From the NCBI GenBank assembly GCA_039091255.1, contig JAWCMQ010000002.1:137180-201179 (forward strand): a stretch of 64,000 nucleotides of DNA, written 5' to 3'. Positions 50,937 through 60,563 of this stretch are shown here, piece by piece. Source of the stretch: JAWCMQ01 sp039091255. GTDB lineage: Archaea; Aenigmatarchaeota; Aenigmatarchaeia; GW2011-AR5; JACRAC01. Below the pieces are notes generated by a model that saw only the letters and a list, made by a program, of their open reading frames with translations, had not been told where the DNA came from and did not search any database. The position numbers and the translations under genes were made by a program. Numbering within the stretch: the first letter of the stretch is position 1; the number at the start of each line of letters is the position of its first letter.

Positions 50937-51596
50937 CTACATCTCAACCTTCTTTGCCTTCAAAGAGCCTGCCATCACTTGCTTGATGAGAAAGCTCACG
51001 CCTCCTATCTTCGGCATCCCGTGCCCTGGGAAAAGGTATTCCACATCCAGCTTTGCCAGACGCTGCAGCGAGTGTCGCATCTCCTCCGCACTGCCACCAG
51101 GAAGGTCAGTGCGTCCGCAACCATCCGCGAAAAGCGTGTCGCCGCTTATAAGGAAGTGCCTCTTGCGCTCGTAGAGGCATATGCTGCCTGGGGTATGACC
51201 TGGTGTGTGAACTATCTCAAGACTGAACTTTTTTGTGCGTATGACGTCCTTGTCCTCAAGGGATATGTCTGCTGTTACGAACTTTGCCTTAGCCTCGAAA
51301 AGCTCTGCCAGCGTCTCGCCGTGCTCTAATGCTGCACGGTCGGCAGCGTGTATTGCTATGTTAGCCTTGAGCCAATCTCGGAACTTCTTGTCGCCGCCGG
51401 TATGGTCGAAATGGTGATGTGTGTTAATAATTGTGCGTATTTTTGATGTATCGATGCCCATGGCTGTCATTTCATTCTTTATTTGTGGAAAAAAGTCGCC
51501 GGTGCCGGTGTCAACAATAACCTCACCGTCTATAAGGTATATGTTCGACCCAAAGCCTATGCCAGGCCACATGTGCACGCCTTTAATCGGCTGCAT
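50937..51596 (-). CDS. MBL-fold hydrolase, glyoxalase II-like
   Basis: 219 residues from the ATG at 51596, which has GGAGGA seven bases upstream; the longer frame to 51638 is less likely. Motifs: NTHHHFDHTGG (HxHxDH), EIVHTPGHTPGSICL, LISGDTLFADGCGRTD and FPGHG. Typical of thioester or persulfide hydrolases of the glyoxalase II/ETHE1 group. Substrate not determinable. Confidence 0.9.
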   Translation of the reverse strand: MQPIKGVHMWPGIGFGSNIYLIDGEVIVDTGTGDFFPQIKNEMTAMGIDTSKIRTIINTHHHFDHTGGDKKFRDWLKANIAIHAADRAALEHGETLAELFEAKAKFVTADISLEDKDVIRTKKFSLEIVHTPGHTPGSICLYERKRHFLISGDTLFADGCGRTDLPGGSAEEMRHSLQRLAKLDVEYLFPGHGMPKIGGVSFLIKQVMAGSLKAKKVEM

Positions 51597-51671
51597 GCCG
51601 CATTCCTCCGAAACCAAACAGCCTCCAAACCCGCGCATTTGCGCGCCCCCAAAGAGGCGCTGTATCTAGAA

Positions 51672-52673
51672 TTATGGTGCCGTGCTCTTAAAACATGCCG
51701 GATGCATCTCAATGCTGTAGCCTACGAGCCTTCTCGCATCGAAGCTTATCGTGCCTGCGGCTGTTTGCATAACAACCACATTCCCTTTGGCTGCGATCGC
51801 CTCTCCAGCAAGCCGCATGCCCGGCATAAGCTGAACTGGCCGTGGCCTGATGTGCACGTTCTCGAGGTGATAAAATCTTCGGAAATCGAATATCTCAGGC
51901 CTTATCTTGAGTAGGTTGCTATCCGCCAACTTGGTCAGTGCGCAACCAATGCTTTCAATCGACTTATTCGGCTCCCCGAAAAGCTTTGCTTGCTTGAAGT
52001 CGCCAGAAATCTTGTCTGGCAGGCCGAGCAGTCGAGCAACCTTTTGCTCAAGCGAGCGCGCATAGCCGCCATCCTGCACTATACAAAAGCGGCATCCAAA
52101 ATCTGCGCCCTGCTCTATCATGCGCTCGAAAAAGCGCCGCTCATATGAGCATCCGACTTTCAACTGCCCGTCGAACGCGGCGAGGTAAAGCCAGTAATTG
52201 TTGCGCATACACCCGTCGCGCTGCTTGGGGTTTTTACACATGATAACTGGCGCTGCTCTGCCATCGCCAGCCATTTGATTGCGGTCGCCCAAGCTATTCG
52301 TGTCATAACTGCCCACTTCAGGCGTGGCGGCGGCAGCTATCTGGCTTGTCTCACCACTGCATTGTATGCACCCGAACCAGTCGTCGCGCTGCTTGCAAGC
52401 GGTGCATGTCGACGCCAATCCGACGTCTGCGTAGTCGGGGCACTTAAAGTGCCTGCCAGATGAGAAATATCCTGCGCATGATTTTTTTCCGAGCTTTATG
52501 TCAATTCTGCCTTCCCAGAGCCCCAAGCGCCCAGGCTCTTCGCAATCCGTGCCATTGGCTGTAAGAAAGAAAGGCTGCCACTTGCCATTGCGCCTCTTCC
52601 ACTTAAAACCCACGATTTGGCACGATGACCCACACACATAGCTTTTGATGGCGCAGCTATCAGCCTTCGTCAT
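51672..52673 (-). CDS. DUF2797 family protein
   Basis: 333 residues; the start at 52673 overlaps the upstream stop (ATGA). Cys-rich middle (KCPDYADVGLAS, CTACKQRDDWFGCIQCSG) suggests a zinc site, followed by a GIY-YIG-like core YLAAFDGQLKVGCSYERRFF with RMIEQGAD. DUF2797 proteins are archaeal and uncharacterised; the GIY-YIG resemblance suggests nuclease ancestry, but that is inference. Residues about 125-155 form an insert rich in small residues. Confidence 0.7.
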   Translation of the reverse strand: MTKADSCAIKSYVCGSSCQIVGFKWKRRNGKWQPFFLTANGTDCEEPGRLGLWEGRIDIKLGKKSCAGYFSSGRHFKCPDYADVGLASTCTACKQRDDWFGCIQCSGETSQIAAAATPEVGSYDTNSLGDRNQMAGDGRAAPVIMCKNPKQRDGCMRNNYWLYLAAFDGQLKVGCSYERRFFERMIEQGADFGCRFCIVQDGGYARSLEQKVARLLGLPDKISGDFKQAKLFGEPNKSIESIGCALTKLADSNLLKIRPEIFDFRRFYHLENVHIRPRPVQLMPGMRLAGEAIAAKGNVVVMQTAAGTISFDARRLVGYSIEMHPACFKSTAP

Positions 52674-54769
52674 GAGCGTATTATGTGCGTAATGCCAGAA
52701 ATAAAGGCTTCCCATAGACGGGCAGCTAGGCGATAGGCAGCAAATGGATCTGTCTCTGGCATGCGTTCAACAACATAAGCGGAAATTATGCTTGCGCTAT
52801 TGGAAAAGTCTCTAAAAGCTTTGCCGACATCTGACCTTAGCGCATCTAGCGGGTCTTCTCTCGTAATCGTCCTTCGCGTCGTAGCATTTCTCGGCTGGCT
52901 CTCGCCGCGCTCTTCAGATTGCGGCGTGCTCTTTCCTGTCACGTTTCTCTTGGGCGATGTGGCTTCAATGACATTGATGCTTTTTGTAAGATCTTCTACG
53001 CCCTTTATCCGAACGCGCAATGTGTAAATCCCAGGCTGTGAATCTGATTTTATTCTGTTTGTAAGTGTGATGTTACTGGAACCTCCATATGTCAATTTTA
53101 TGTCTCGCCTGTTTCCGTCCCAGACGCCCTTCCAAGCCCCGTTCTCGCTAAGGCCTTCCGAAATTAGTTGGCTCCCTTTAGAAACATAAGAATAAAGTGC
53201 GTACGTTACAGATTCGTGCATCTGATTTTTGATGCCAACAGTCACATCAAAAGCCTCGCCGACAGCTACCTCATCCGGAGCAAATACGAAATAGAAATCT
53301 GGCTCTTCGCTGCCGACTGTGGCTTGTGCTGAGCCTGCTTTGCTCGTACCGGAAACGCTTTCAGCCTGGGCGCTGGAGATGGCTTGGCATGCGTTCATAG
53401 AAATGCCTGAGATGTTGACGTCCTTGGTAACGACTCTGTCAAGCCCTTCCGCCACAAGGGTGTAAGTTCCATCGGGCCATTCGCCACCGCAGTTGGGCTT
53501 GAGCCGAACGGGCACTCTCAGCTTGTACAGCAAATGCTTTGCGTTCGCGTGCACCGTTGTCTCTTCGCTAACTTTGGCAGATGTTTTTCCGCTTCCCTTC
53601 ACATAGACGTTGACAGCATACTTCTGCGTGTCACCTTTGTAAATTTCCAGCCAGACGTCTAGACTCTCGCCCCACATGCTTCCATTACCGTTATGCGCGA
53701 TGGCCACAATGCTCACATTAGAATCTGCATCTCGAGATGTTGAATTTTCAATGACGGCAATCATCCGTTCAGCATAGTTGTTTAAAATATTCGTGTCGTT
53801 GCAGCCCGGCTCGGTTATGTTTGCCTTTATGATGTAAGCCTCGCTGCCGATTATCTCCGGCCAGCTTGACCACGAGCGCTTCGCTTCCCAGGCGCTACAA
53901 GACATAGATTGGCTAGAAGTAACCCGCGGCCTCACGTTGCCGCCAAATAGGTCATCGATGCTGTAGGTAACAGTTACATTGTGGGCTGTCCCTTCGCACG
54001 CAACGTCACTTACCGNNNNNNNNNNNNNNNNNNNNNNNNNNNNNNNNNNNNNNNNNNNNNNNNNNNNNNNNNNNNNNNNNNNNNNNNNNNNNNNNNNNNN
54101 NNNNNNNNNNNNNNCTATCTTGTATTCAAGCGCATTGCCATAGGCAAGGTTAACTGTGCTCGGTGATGATATGGAAATTGCAAGGTCGCACACGGGCAGC
54201 GTCGAGGACGCGTTCTTTTGTGGGGCATTTTCAGTGCCGCATGCGTTTGCCCCGCCGGGCGTTGGGTTAGAGCAAAGCCCCCAATTGCCATCGAAAAAAG
54301 CCCAAGACTTCCCGACGGCCGATGAATTGTAGTTCATGCTTGAAGAGTAGGAAGAATTGTAAAACAAAAGCGCATCACCGCCATCCGTCAGGCCATTTCC
54401 GATTTTTTGGTCGTCCACATAAAAGTACACAACAGATTCGTTCGTTATTTGGCTGATGTTTGTATTGCGCCCTAAAAGCAAGAAATAGGTTGCATTCGTC
54501 TCCAAAGAGCAATTGTCAACCGCGTAGCAGGTGATGGTATCAGGCTTTTCTGTACTATTGTCGCTGATGTTCCAGTATGCTAGGTTCACTACCTCATTCC
54601 CTGCATTCCATATCTCAACCCATTCTGGGGTGCTTGGGTATACTTCGCTTATCACTGGCTGGGCCAGGGCGACTTGCGCCACGGCCAGCGTTGCCAGGGT
54701 TAGCATAATGAGACGCGGAATAGCAATAGGTCCGAAAGCGCGAGCTATGGCGCAATGGGCTCGCTGCAT
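52670..54769 (-). CDS. Secreted lamin-tail-domain protein, interrupted by an N-run
   Basis: About 700 positions including the gap. A signal peptide (LIMLTLATLAVAQVALAQ) precedes a lamin-tail domain (PVISEVYPSTPEWVEIWNAG, VVNLAYWNISDNS), then CARDB/Ig-like beta domains with many Asn-x-Ser/Thr sites. Cell-surface or exported. The start could be 54769 or 54706; the TTG at 54850 is less likely. The flanks of the N-run (54016-54114) join directly in frame (LEYKIAVSDVACEG). Translationally coupled to DUF2797. Confidence 0.75.
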   Translation of the reverse strand: MQRAHCAIARAFGPIAIPRLIMLTLATLAVAQVALAQPVISEVYPSTPEWVEIWNAGNEVVNLAYWNISDNSTEKPDTITCYAVDNCSLETNATYFLLLGRNTNISQITNESVVYFYVDDQKIGNGLTDGGDALLFYNSSYSSSMNYNSSAVGKSWAFFDGNWGLCSNPTPGGANACGTENAPQKNASSTLPVCDLAISISSPSTVNLAYGNALEYKIXXXXXXXXXXXXXXXXXXXXXXXXXXXXXXXXXXVSDVACEGTAHNVTVTYSIDDLFGGNVRPRVTSSQSMSCSAWEAKRSWSSWPEIIGSEAYIIKANITEPGCNDTNILNNYAERMIAVIENSTSRDADSNVSIVAIAHNGNGSMWGESLDVWLEIYKGDTQKYAVNVYVKGSGKTSAKVSEETTVHANAKHLLYKLRVPVRLKPNCGGEWPDGTYTLVAEGLDRVVTKDVNISGISMNACQAISSAQAESVSGTSKAGSAQATVGSEEPDFYFVFAPDEVAVGEAFDVTVGIKNQMHESVTYALYSYVSKGSQLISEGLSENGAWKGVWDGNRRDIKLTYGGSSNITLTNRIKSDSQPGIYTLRVRIKGVEDLTKSINVIEATSPKRNVTGKSTPQSEERGESQPRNATTRRTITREDPLDALRSDVGKAFRDFSNSASIISAYVVERMPETDPFAAYRLAARLWEAFISGITHIIRS
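54016..54114. other. Assembly gap (99 N), probably zero length
   Basis: Direct joining of the flanks keeps the lamin-tail protein in frame. Confidence 0.7.
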
Positions 54770-54905
54770 AGCTAATGCTTGTCGCCTAAAACTTAAGAGA
54801 TTGGGAAGACCGAAGAAAGCTTTGCTGGATGTCGTGGCGCTTTCCCTCAAAATGTCTACAACAGACCGTTTGAGCTAAGTTCCAATCGTTCCAGCGCACT
54901 CAAAC

Positions 54906-55964
54906 TTACAAATTGAGTATTGAGTTGTCGCCTACGATAAGCGACTTTCCGAAGCGCGCAGATCCGAATATCTTGCTTCCTGCGCCTACAATGCTGTCGA
55001 CTAGCCTTCCTCCCGAATTGATCTCACAATTATTGAAAATTATGCTGTTCTGCAGTTCTGTGTGCGATATTTTGCAATTGCCTCCTATAGACACAAACGG
55101 TCCTACCGAAGCATCCGGTCCGATTTCAGTGTCCTTTCCAATTGTAACTGGCCCTCTGACAACGCTGCCGGAACGTATCGTCGCGCCCTTTTCGATGACC
55201 ACCTTCCCGAACACCTTGGCTCCGTCCTCGATTGTTCCTTTGTTCTCAGGCATTATGCCATCCAGAAGAAGTGTGTTGGCCTCGAGAAGGTCTTTTTCTG
55301 TACCTGTGTCAGCCCACCATCCATCTACAACTTTTGCTTGCACGCTATAGCCATCATCGAGAAGTTTCTGAATTGCATCTGTTATCTCGAGTTCACCTCG
55401 CCACGACGGTTTTATGTTCCGAATCGCGTCGAAAATGAAGGGCCGAAACAAATATATTCCGACAAGCGCCAAGTCGCTGACAAACTGCTTCGGCTTTTCA
55501 ACGAGCTTCACAATGCGCCCATTGTCCACAACTGCCACGCCGAACCTTTCTGGTTTGTCAACCCTTGACAATAGGATTGACGCGTCCGGCCTCTCCCTTT
55601 CAAATCCTCGCACAAACGATTTGAGATCGTCCTTGATGATGTTGTCCCCCAGATAGACGAGGAAATCCTCATCTCCAACGTACCATCTTGCAGTTTGAAT
55701 GGCATGCGCGATGCCAAGCTGCTGGTCTTGTTGTATGTATACTGTCTTTATTCCAAAAGCCGATCCATCGCCAAGGTATGCCTTGATGCTCTCTGACATG
55801 TATCCGACGACAATTCCTATCTCGCTTATCCCAAGCCCCTTCAACTTTTCTATAGCATGAACTATTATCGGCTTTCCTGCTATCTGTATGAGGTGCTTTG
55901 GTCCCGTGTGCGTCAGCGGCCTTAGCCTTTTTCCAGCCCCAGCAGCGAGTATTATTGCCTTCAT
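54906..55964 (-). CDS. rmlA: Glucose-1-phosphate thymidylyltransferase, long form with beta-helix
   Basis: 352 residues. Nucleotidyltransferase domain (MKAIILAAGAGKRLRPLTHT, VYLGDNIIKDD, FGVAVVDNGRIVKLVEKPK, WRGELEITDAIQ, GWWADTGTEKDLLEA) followed by a left-handed beta-helix of hexapeptide repeats (GPVTIGKDTEIGPDASVGPF). The long RmlA form is typical of archaea and actinobacteria. First step to dTDP-rhamnose. Start overlaps the rmlD stop (ATGA). Confidence 0.9.
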   Translation of the reverse strand: MKAIILAAGAGKRLRPLTHTGPKHLIQIAGKPIIVHAIEKLKGLGISEIGIVVGYMSESIKAYLGDGSAFGIKTVYIQQDQQLGIAHAIQTARWYVGDEDFLVYLGDNIIKDDLKSFVRGFERERPDASILLSRVDKPERFGVAVVDNGRIVKLVEKPKQFVSDLALVGIYLFRPFIFDAIRNIKPSWRGELEITDAIQKLLDDGYSVQAKVVDGWWADTGTEKDLLEANTLLLDGIMPENKGTIEDGAKVFGKVVIEKGATIRSGSVVRGPVTIGKDTEIGPDASVGPFVSIGGNCKISHTELQNSIIFNNCEINSGGRLVDSIVGAGSKIFGSARFGKSLIVGDNSILNL

Positions 55965-56818
55965 CCTGATCTTATCTCCTTGATGTAATCTTTCAAAGCT
56001 TCCCTCCACGGGCGCATTTTGCTCAGCCCAGCAGCCGGCAAGCTTTCACTCTCAAGAACCGAAAACATGGGCCTTGCGGCTTTGGCGCCAAATTCAGAAG
56101 ATTTGACCGGCTTCACCTCGTTGCGCAGCCCAGCAATCTTCAAAATTTCTCGCGCGAATTCGAACCAGCTGCACGAACCGGAGTTTGTGATATGGTAAGT
56201 TCCGTACTTTTCTGTAGCAATAAGTTCTGCCAGTTTTGACGCAAGGTCTCTGGCATATGTCGGAGAGAAAAACTGGTCGTCAACAACGCGCAGCTCAGAA
56301 CCGCTTGATGCCAACCTTATCATTTTTTGGACAAAATTCTCCTTTCCTTCTTTCTTGGCTTTTCCGAAAACCCCCGACGGTCTTATTATGAAATGTCTGG
56401 CCGTAATGTTTCGGACAAATAACTCTCCCGACAATTTCGAAACGCCATACACGTTAATCGGATTTGGTGCATCGCTTTCGGTGTACGGTCTCCCAAGGCG
56501 CCCATCGAAAACATAGTCTGTGCTGAAATGAACCAGCGTTGCGCCGATGTCCTTACATACCAAGGCAAGATTCCGAACAGCCGATGCGTTGACGAGAAAG
56601 CTTTTATCTGGATTATCTTCGCATTCGTCGGTTTTATGAAACGCCGCGGTGTTAATTACAAAATTCGGCTTCGCGTCAGTGAGAACTCTTCTAGTATGGC
56701 TAAAATTGCACACGTCCATTTCTTCATGCGACAATGGAAATACTTCGTGCGCCTTTTGGAACTCCGCAACCAGAGCGTTTCCAATCTGGCCGTTTGATCC
56801 TATAATCGCTATTCGCAT
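55961..56818 (-). CDS. rmlD: dTDP-4-dehydrorhamnose reductase
   Basis: 285 residues. SDR fold: MRIAIIGSNGQIGNALVAEF, INTAAFHKTDECEDNP, HFSTDYVFDGRLGRPYTESD, and Y-x-x-x-K at VYGVSKLSGE. Final step of dTDP-L-rhamnose synthesis. Overlaps rmlA by four bases and the epimerase by ten, so the four genes 58223-54906 form one operon. Confidence 0.9.
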   Translation of the reverse strand: MRIAIIGSNGQIGNALVAEFQKAHEVFPLSHEEMDVCNFSHTRRVLTDAKPNFVINTAAFHKTDECEDNPDKSFLVNASAVRNLALVCKDIGATLVHFSTDYVFDGRLGRPYTESDAPNPINVYGVSKLSGELFVRNITARHFIIRPSGVFGKAKKEGKENFVQKMIRLASSGSELRVVDDQFFSPTYARDLASKLAELIATEKYGTYHITNSGSCSWFEFAREILKIAGLRNEVKPVKSSEFGAKAARPMFSVLESESLPAAGLSKMRPWREALKDYIKEIRSG

Positions 56819-57759
56819 ACCTTGCCTCTGAAAAATTCAACCAACTCTTTGACACCGTCGCGCACCGTGTGCTTTGGAGTAAAGCCGAAGCGAGCAAGCT
56901 TCGAGCCGTCCATTTCATAGGAAAGGCTCTCTAGATGCCTGGTACCGGTTATGTTCACAACATCGGATTGCGGCAAGAACTCTCTTATGATGTTCACAAT
57001 CTCATTGACAGAAGCGTTTTGCCCAACGACATTGAATATTTGGCCAACCATCCCTGGGTGCGCTGCAGCAAAGCAGAGTACCCTAACAGTGTCTTTGATG
57101 TGGAGAAACGGTCTTTTCTGCTGACCAGTGCCGTACACTGTTATCGGATTTCTAGTGCAAGCAAGCCAGACCAAGCGGTTTATCACTATTCCGTCCATTC
57201 GAAACCCTGGGGCATAACCAAAGTTTGTTGCGAGACGTAGAATAATTGGTTCGAGTCCACCTTCTTTGTGTGCATCAAGCAAGGCCTTTTCTGCCATTAA
57301 CTTCGACATGCCATATGGACTTTCAGGGTTGCATGGGCTATCTTCATTCACGAGTCCTTCCGTAGGTCCGAAAACGCTCGCAGTCGATGTAAAAATAAAC
57401 CTCTCGACATTCTGCTTGACAGACTCTGCAGCCAGATTTTTTGTCCCGCTAAAATTGATGTCCATCGTGCTCTTTTCGCGCTCAAACGATATCGGAGCGT
57501 TCGTTATGGCAGCAAGGTGGAAAACGGTGTCGACATCCTTCATTGCCCTTGCTATATCCGACGCATTTCTAATATCGCCTGCAACAAATTCGTACCGAGC
57601 CGTCTTTGGAAGATTCATAAGCGTGCTGTAGGTTTCGCGGGACATGTTGTCAAATATGCGTATTGTTTGGCCAGCGAACTCTTTTTGCAGAGGCAATTCA
57701 CGTATAAGAAGCGAGCCTATGTAGCCGGCTCCGCCTGTGACCAAAAGAACCATTATCAT
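56809..57759 (-). CDS. NAD-dependent sugar epimerase/dehydratase
   Basis: 316 residues from the ATG at 57759, which overlaps the upstream stop (ATGA). Rossmann motif LLVTGGAGYIGSLLI, catalytic TSTASVFGPTEG with YGMSK (Y-x-x-x-K). The S-T-A pattern at the active site fits a 4-epimerase (GalE-like) better than a 4,6-dehydratase, so it may not be RmlB. Substrate presumably a nucleotide sugar of this cluster. Confidence 0.8.
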   Translation of the reverse strand: MIMVLLVTGGAGYIGSLLIRELPLQKEFAGQTIRIFDNMSRETYSTLMNLPKTARYEFVAGDIRNASDIARAMKDVDTVFHLAAITNAPISFEREKSTMDINFSGTKNLAAESVKQNVERFIFTSTASVFGPTEGLVNEDSPCNPESPYGMSKLMAEKALLDAHKEGGLEPIILRLATNFGYAPGFRMDGIVINRLVWLACTRNPITVYGTGQQKRPFLHIKDTVRVLCFAAAHPGMVGQIFNVVGQNASVNEIVNIIREFLPQSDVVNITGTRHLESLSYEMDGSKLARFGFTPKHTVRDGVKELVEFFRGKVCE

Positions 57760-58223
57760 CGACCCTTCACTGACCAGACATCTCCAAACGAATCTGGCGG
57801 GATTCTGACTTCGTCCGGCTTCTCGCGGTTGTAAACTTCGCTCGCTATGCTTATTAGCTGGGTGTCGTCCTCCAAAGACATCCAACCGTGAAAAACGCCA
57901 GGCGGCACAACAAGCAAAGTTGGGTTTTTGTGGCTCAACACAAATGTTGAAACCTGCTTGTATGTCGGGCTATTCGGCCTGTCGTCAACAAGTACAAATT
58001 TCGCTGTCCCGTGGCTTATGAAAAACCAGTCCCAAAGCTTCTCATGCTTGTGAAAAGCCCGTATCGTACCTCTGCCAAAATTCCCTACAAGGTAAACCTG
58101 CCCAAATTTGTGGCAAAGGCTCCATGCACTATTTTTCGGCTCAGATGCTCTCAGAATCTCCACGAGATAGCCGCGGTCATCGACATTTGCAACGAGAGGT
58201 ATCTGCTGAACGCCTTCGATCAT
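57756..58223 (-). CDS. RmlC-like cupin, sugar 3,5-epimerase family
   Basis: 155 residues: MIEGVQQIPLVANVDDRGYL, catalytic-region His in RAFHKHEKLWDWFFISHG, and PPGVFHGWMSLEDD. Paralogous to the cupin at 60108 (both start M-I-E-G-V-Q-x-I-P-L). Probably epimerises a 4-keto-6-deoxy sugar nucleotide. Promoter region is shared with the divergent rfbF at 58331. Confidence 0.8.
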   Translation of the reverse strand: MIEGVQQIPLVANVDDRGYLVEILRASEPKNSAWSLCHKFGQVYLVGNFGRGTIRAFHKHEKLWDWFFISHGTAKFVLVDDRPNSPTYKQVSTFVLSHKNPTLLVVPPGVFHGWMSLEDDTQLISIASEVYNREKPDEVRIPPDSFGDVWSVKGR

Positions 58224-58330
58224 GTTACTAACTTATCACGAGAAAGTTTTAAGTGCCGACTTTATGGCTCAAGATGCCGAACTTGGGTTTGAAATTAGCT
58301 AATAAGCTTTTCTGAGTCTTCTAATAAAAT

Positions 58331-59116
58331 ATGCAGGTTGTCATACTATGCGGCGGCCTGGGGACCCGTCTTCGTGAGGAGACAGAGTTTCGACCCAAGC
58401 CGATGGTAGAAATCGGTGGAAAACCGATACTCTGGCACATAATGAAAATTTACTCGCATTTCGGCTTTAACGAATTCATTCTGTGCACCGGATACAAAAA
58501 GGAAGTTATCAAGAACTACTTTCTAAATTATGAGGCGATGTCTAACGATTGCACCATACGTCTCGGAAGTTCTCACAATATTGCAATTCATGGCGACTCT
58601 GGCGATAATTGGATTATTACAATTGCGGATACGGGACAAGAAACTCAGACAGGCGGAAGAGTAAAGCGGATAGAAAAATATATTCGCGGAAATGAGTTTA
58701 TGCTGACTTACGGCGATGGGCTTGCAAACATAGATATCGCAAAGCTTGCGCAATTTCACCATCAGCACGGCAAAATAGGTACGGTGACGGGAGTTCGCCC
58801 ATCTGCGCGATTCGGTGAGCTTACAATAGATGCTGACAAAGTCGTCAGTTTCGCAGAAAAACCGCAAACCTCTCAAAGCTACATCAATGGTGGGTTTTTT
58901 GTCTTCAACAGAAAAATTTTCGATTACATTCCCAATTCGACCACCTCCATATTTGAACGCGAACCGCTAGAAAACCTTGCGCGAGACGGACAGCTGATGG
59001 TTTACAGGCATGACGGATTTTGGCAATGCATGGACACATTCAGGGAATTGACGCTTCTCAACGAGCTTTGGGCAAAAGGTGCTCCATGGAAAGTTTGGAA
59101 GGAGGGGGCTAAGTGA
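58331..59116 (+). CDS. rfbF: Glucose-1-phosphate cytidylyltransferase
   Basis: 261 residues. MQVVILCGGLGTRLREETEF, RPKPMVEIGGKPILWHIMKI, FMLTYGDGLANIDI, and FWQCMDTFRELTLLNELW near the end are close to RfbF. It makes CDP-glucose for 3,6-dideoxy or branched sugars. The next gene overlaps by four bases. Confidence 0.93.
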   Translation: MQVVILCGGLGTRLREETEFRPKPMVEIGGKPILWHIMKIYSHFGFNEFILCTGYKKEVIKNYFLNYEAMSNDCTIRLGSSHNIAIHGDSGDNWIITIADTGQETQTGGRVKRIEKYIRGNEFMLTYGDGLANIDIAKLAQFHHQHGKIGTVTGVRPSARFGELTIDADKVVSFAEKPQTSQSYINGGFFVFNRKIFDYIPNSTTSIFEREPLENLARDGQLMVYRHDGFWQCMDTFRELTLLNELWAKGAPWKVWKEGAK

Positions 59117-60111
59117 CATTCTGGGATTCTAAATCCGTTCTTGTCACGGGCGCGACAGGCTTTATAGGCTCTTGGCTAACCGAAGAGCTAGTAAAACTCG
59201 GTGCAAAAATAACGGTGCTTCTGAACGACGATTCATTCGGCAATCATGCAGTAAAACATCTAAGCGACGATATACAGTTCGTTAAAGGAGGTGTGGAAGA
59301 TTGTGCTGCCATAAAAACCGCGGCAAAAGATAAGGATGTCATATTTCATCTTGCAGCAATAACGCAAGTTTTATATTCTATCAAAAATCCCCTTAAGACA
59401 TTCAGCGTCAACCTGGGTGGAACGCTAAACGTTTTAGAGGCCGTAAGAAAATCTCAAAACAATCCGTTTTTGGTTTACGTCAGCACGGATAAAGTGTATG
59501 GCGAACCAGAATATTTGCCTATAGATGAAAAGCATTCATTGTCGGCTAAATCTCCCTACGACGCAAGCAAAGTGGCTGCCGATCGTGCTGTATATGCATA
59601 TCACAAAGCTTACGGAATCCGGTCGTCTATTCTGCGATGGTCTAATGCGTATGGTGGCAGAGATGCGAATATTCTGAGGGCCGTTCCAGACTTCGTTACA
59701 TCTGTACTGGATGGAAAACCGCCAGTAATCAGAGGCAACGGCAGGCATATACGCGATTATATGTACATATCCGACATAATCAGGGCGCTCATATGTGCTG
59801 CAGAAAAGCAGAGTGTTTCAAATGGGGAAGTTTTTAATTTTGGCACAAAAAAACCAACATCGGTTCTAGAACTCGCCGAAAAAATAGTAAATCTATCTGG
59901 AAACTGTAACATCGAGCCAAAGATACTCGGTCGTGATACGCCTGGCGAAATAAATCAACAATACCTATCATATGTTAAGGCGGCCAAGCTGCTTGGATGG
60001 TCTCCGAAAGTAGACCTTGATGCCGGACTCAAAGAAACCATAAGCTGGTACAAAAGCAACCCATGGTGGAGAGACGTTATGGTTGCTGTTAACAAAGAAT
60101 TTGGGGTATGA
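59113..60111 (+). CDS. rfbG: CDP-glucose 4,6-dehydratase-like protein
   Basis: 332 residues, GTG start. SVLVTGATGFIGSWLTEELV, active site VYVSTDKVYGEPE with the Asp-Lys pair typical of CDP-glucose dehydratase (dTDP-glucose dehydratase has Asp-Glu), and Y-x-x-x-K in SPYDASKVAADR. It would act on the product of the preceding gene. Overlaps both neighbours by four bases. Confidence 0.88.
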   Translation: MTFWDSKSVLVTGATGFIGSWLTEELVKLGAKITVLLNDDSFGNHAVKHLSDDIQFVKGGVEDCAAIKTAAKDKDVIFHLAAITQVLYSIKNPLKTFSVNLGGTLNVLEAVRKSQNNPFLVYVSTDKVYGEPEYLPIDEKHSLSAKSPYDASKVAADRAVYAYHKAYGIRSSILRWSNAYGGRDANILRAVPDFVTSVLDGKPPVIRGNGRHIRDYMYISDIIRALICAAEKQSVSNGEVFNFGTKKPTSVLELAEKIVNLSGNCNIEPKILGRDTPGEINQQYLSYVKAAKLLGWSPKVDLDAGLKETISWYKSNPWWRDVMVAVNKEFGV

Positions 60112-60563
60112 GAATGATAGAAGGGGTGCAAATTATACCGCTTAAGCAAATTCCAGACGAGCGAGGCAAAGTAATGCACATGCTTCGCTGCGACGACCCG
60201 CACTTTGAGAAGTTCGGTGAAATATACTTCTCGGTTGTGTACCCCGGTGTAGTCAAAGGATGGCATCTTCATAGAAAAATGACGCTAAACTATGCCGTTG
60301 TTAGCGGAAACATTAAGCTTGTATTGTACGACAACAGAGAGAATTCGAAAACAAAAGGCGAGATAATGGAGCTATTCATCGGAGAAGACAATTATTGCCT
60401 TGTCAGAATACCTCCATTAGTATGGAACGGCTTCAAGGGAATTGGCATAAAGCCTGCGATTGTTGCAAACTGCGCCACGATACCACACGATCCAAACGAA
60501 ATCGTAAGAATGGATCCGTTCAAAAACGACATACCATACGATTGGAGCTTAAGGCATCGCTAA
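60108..60563 (+). CDS. RmlC-like cupin epimerase
   Basis: 151 residues: MRMIEGVQIIPLKQIPDERG, GVVKGWHLHRKMTLNYAVVS, RIPPLVWNGFKGIG. Sugar 3,5-epimerase family. Third gene of the rfbF-rfbG unit. A paralogue serves the opposite operon (57756). Confidence 0.82.
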   Translation: MRMIEGVQIIPLKQIPDERGKVMHMLRCDDPHFEKFGEIYFSVVYPGVVKGWHLHRKMTLNYAVVSGNIKLVLYDNRENSKTKGEIMELFIGEDNYCLVRIPPLVWNGFKGIGIKPAIVANCATIPHDPNEIVRMDPFKNDIPYDWSLRHR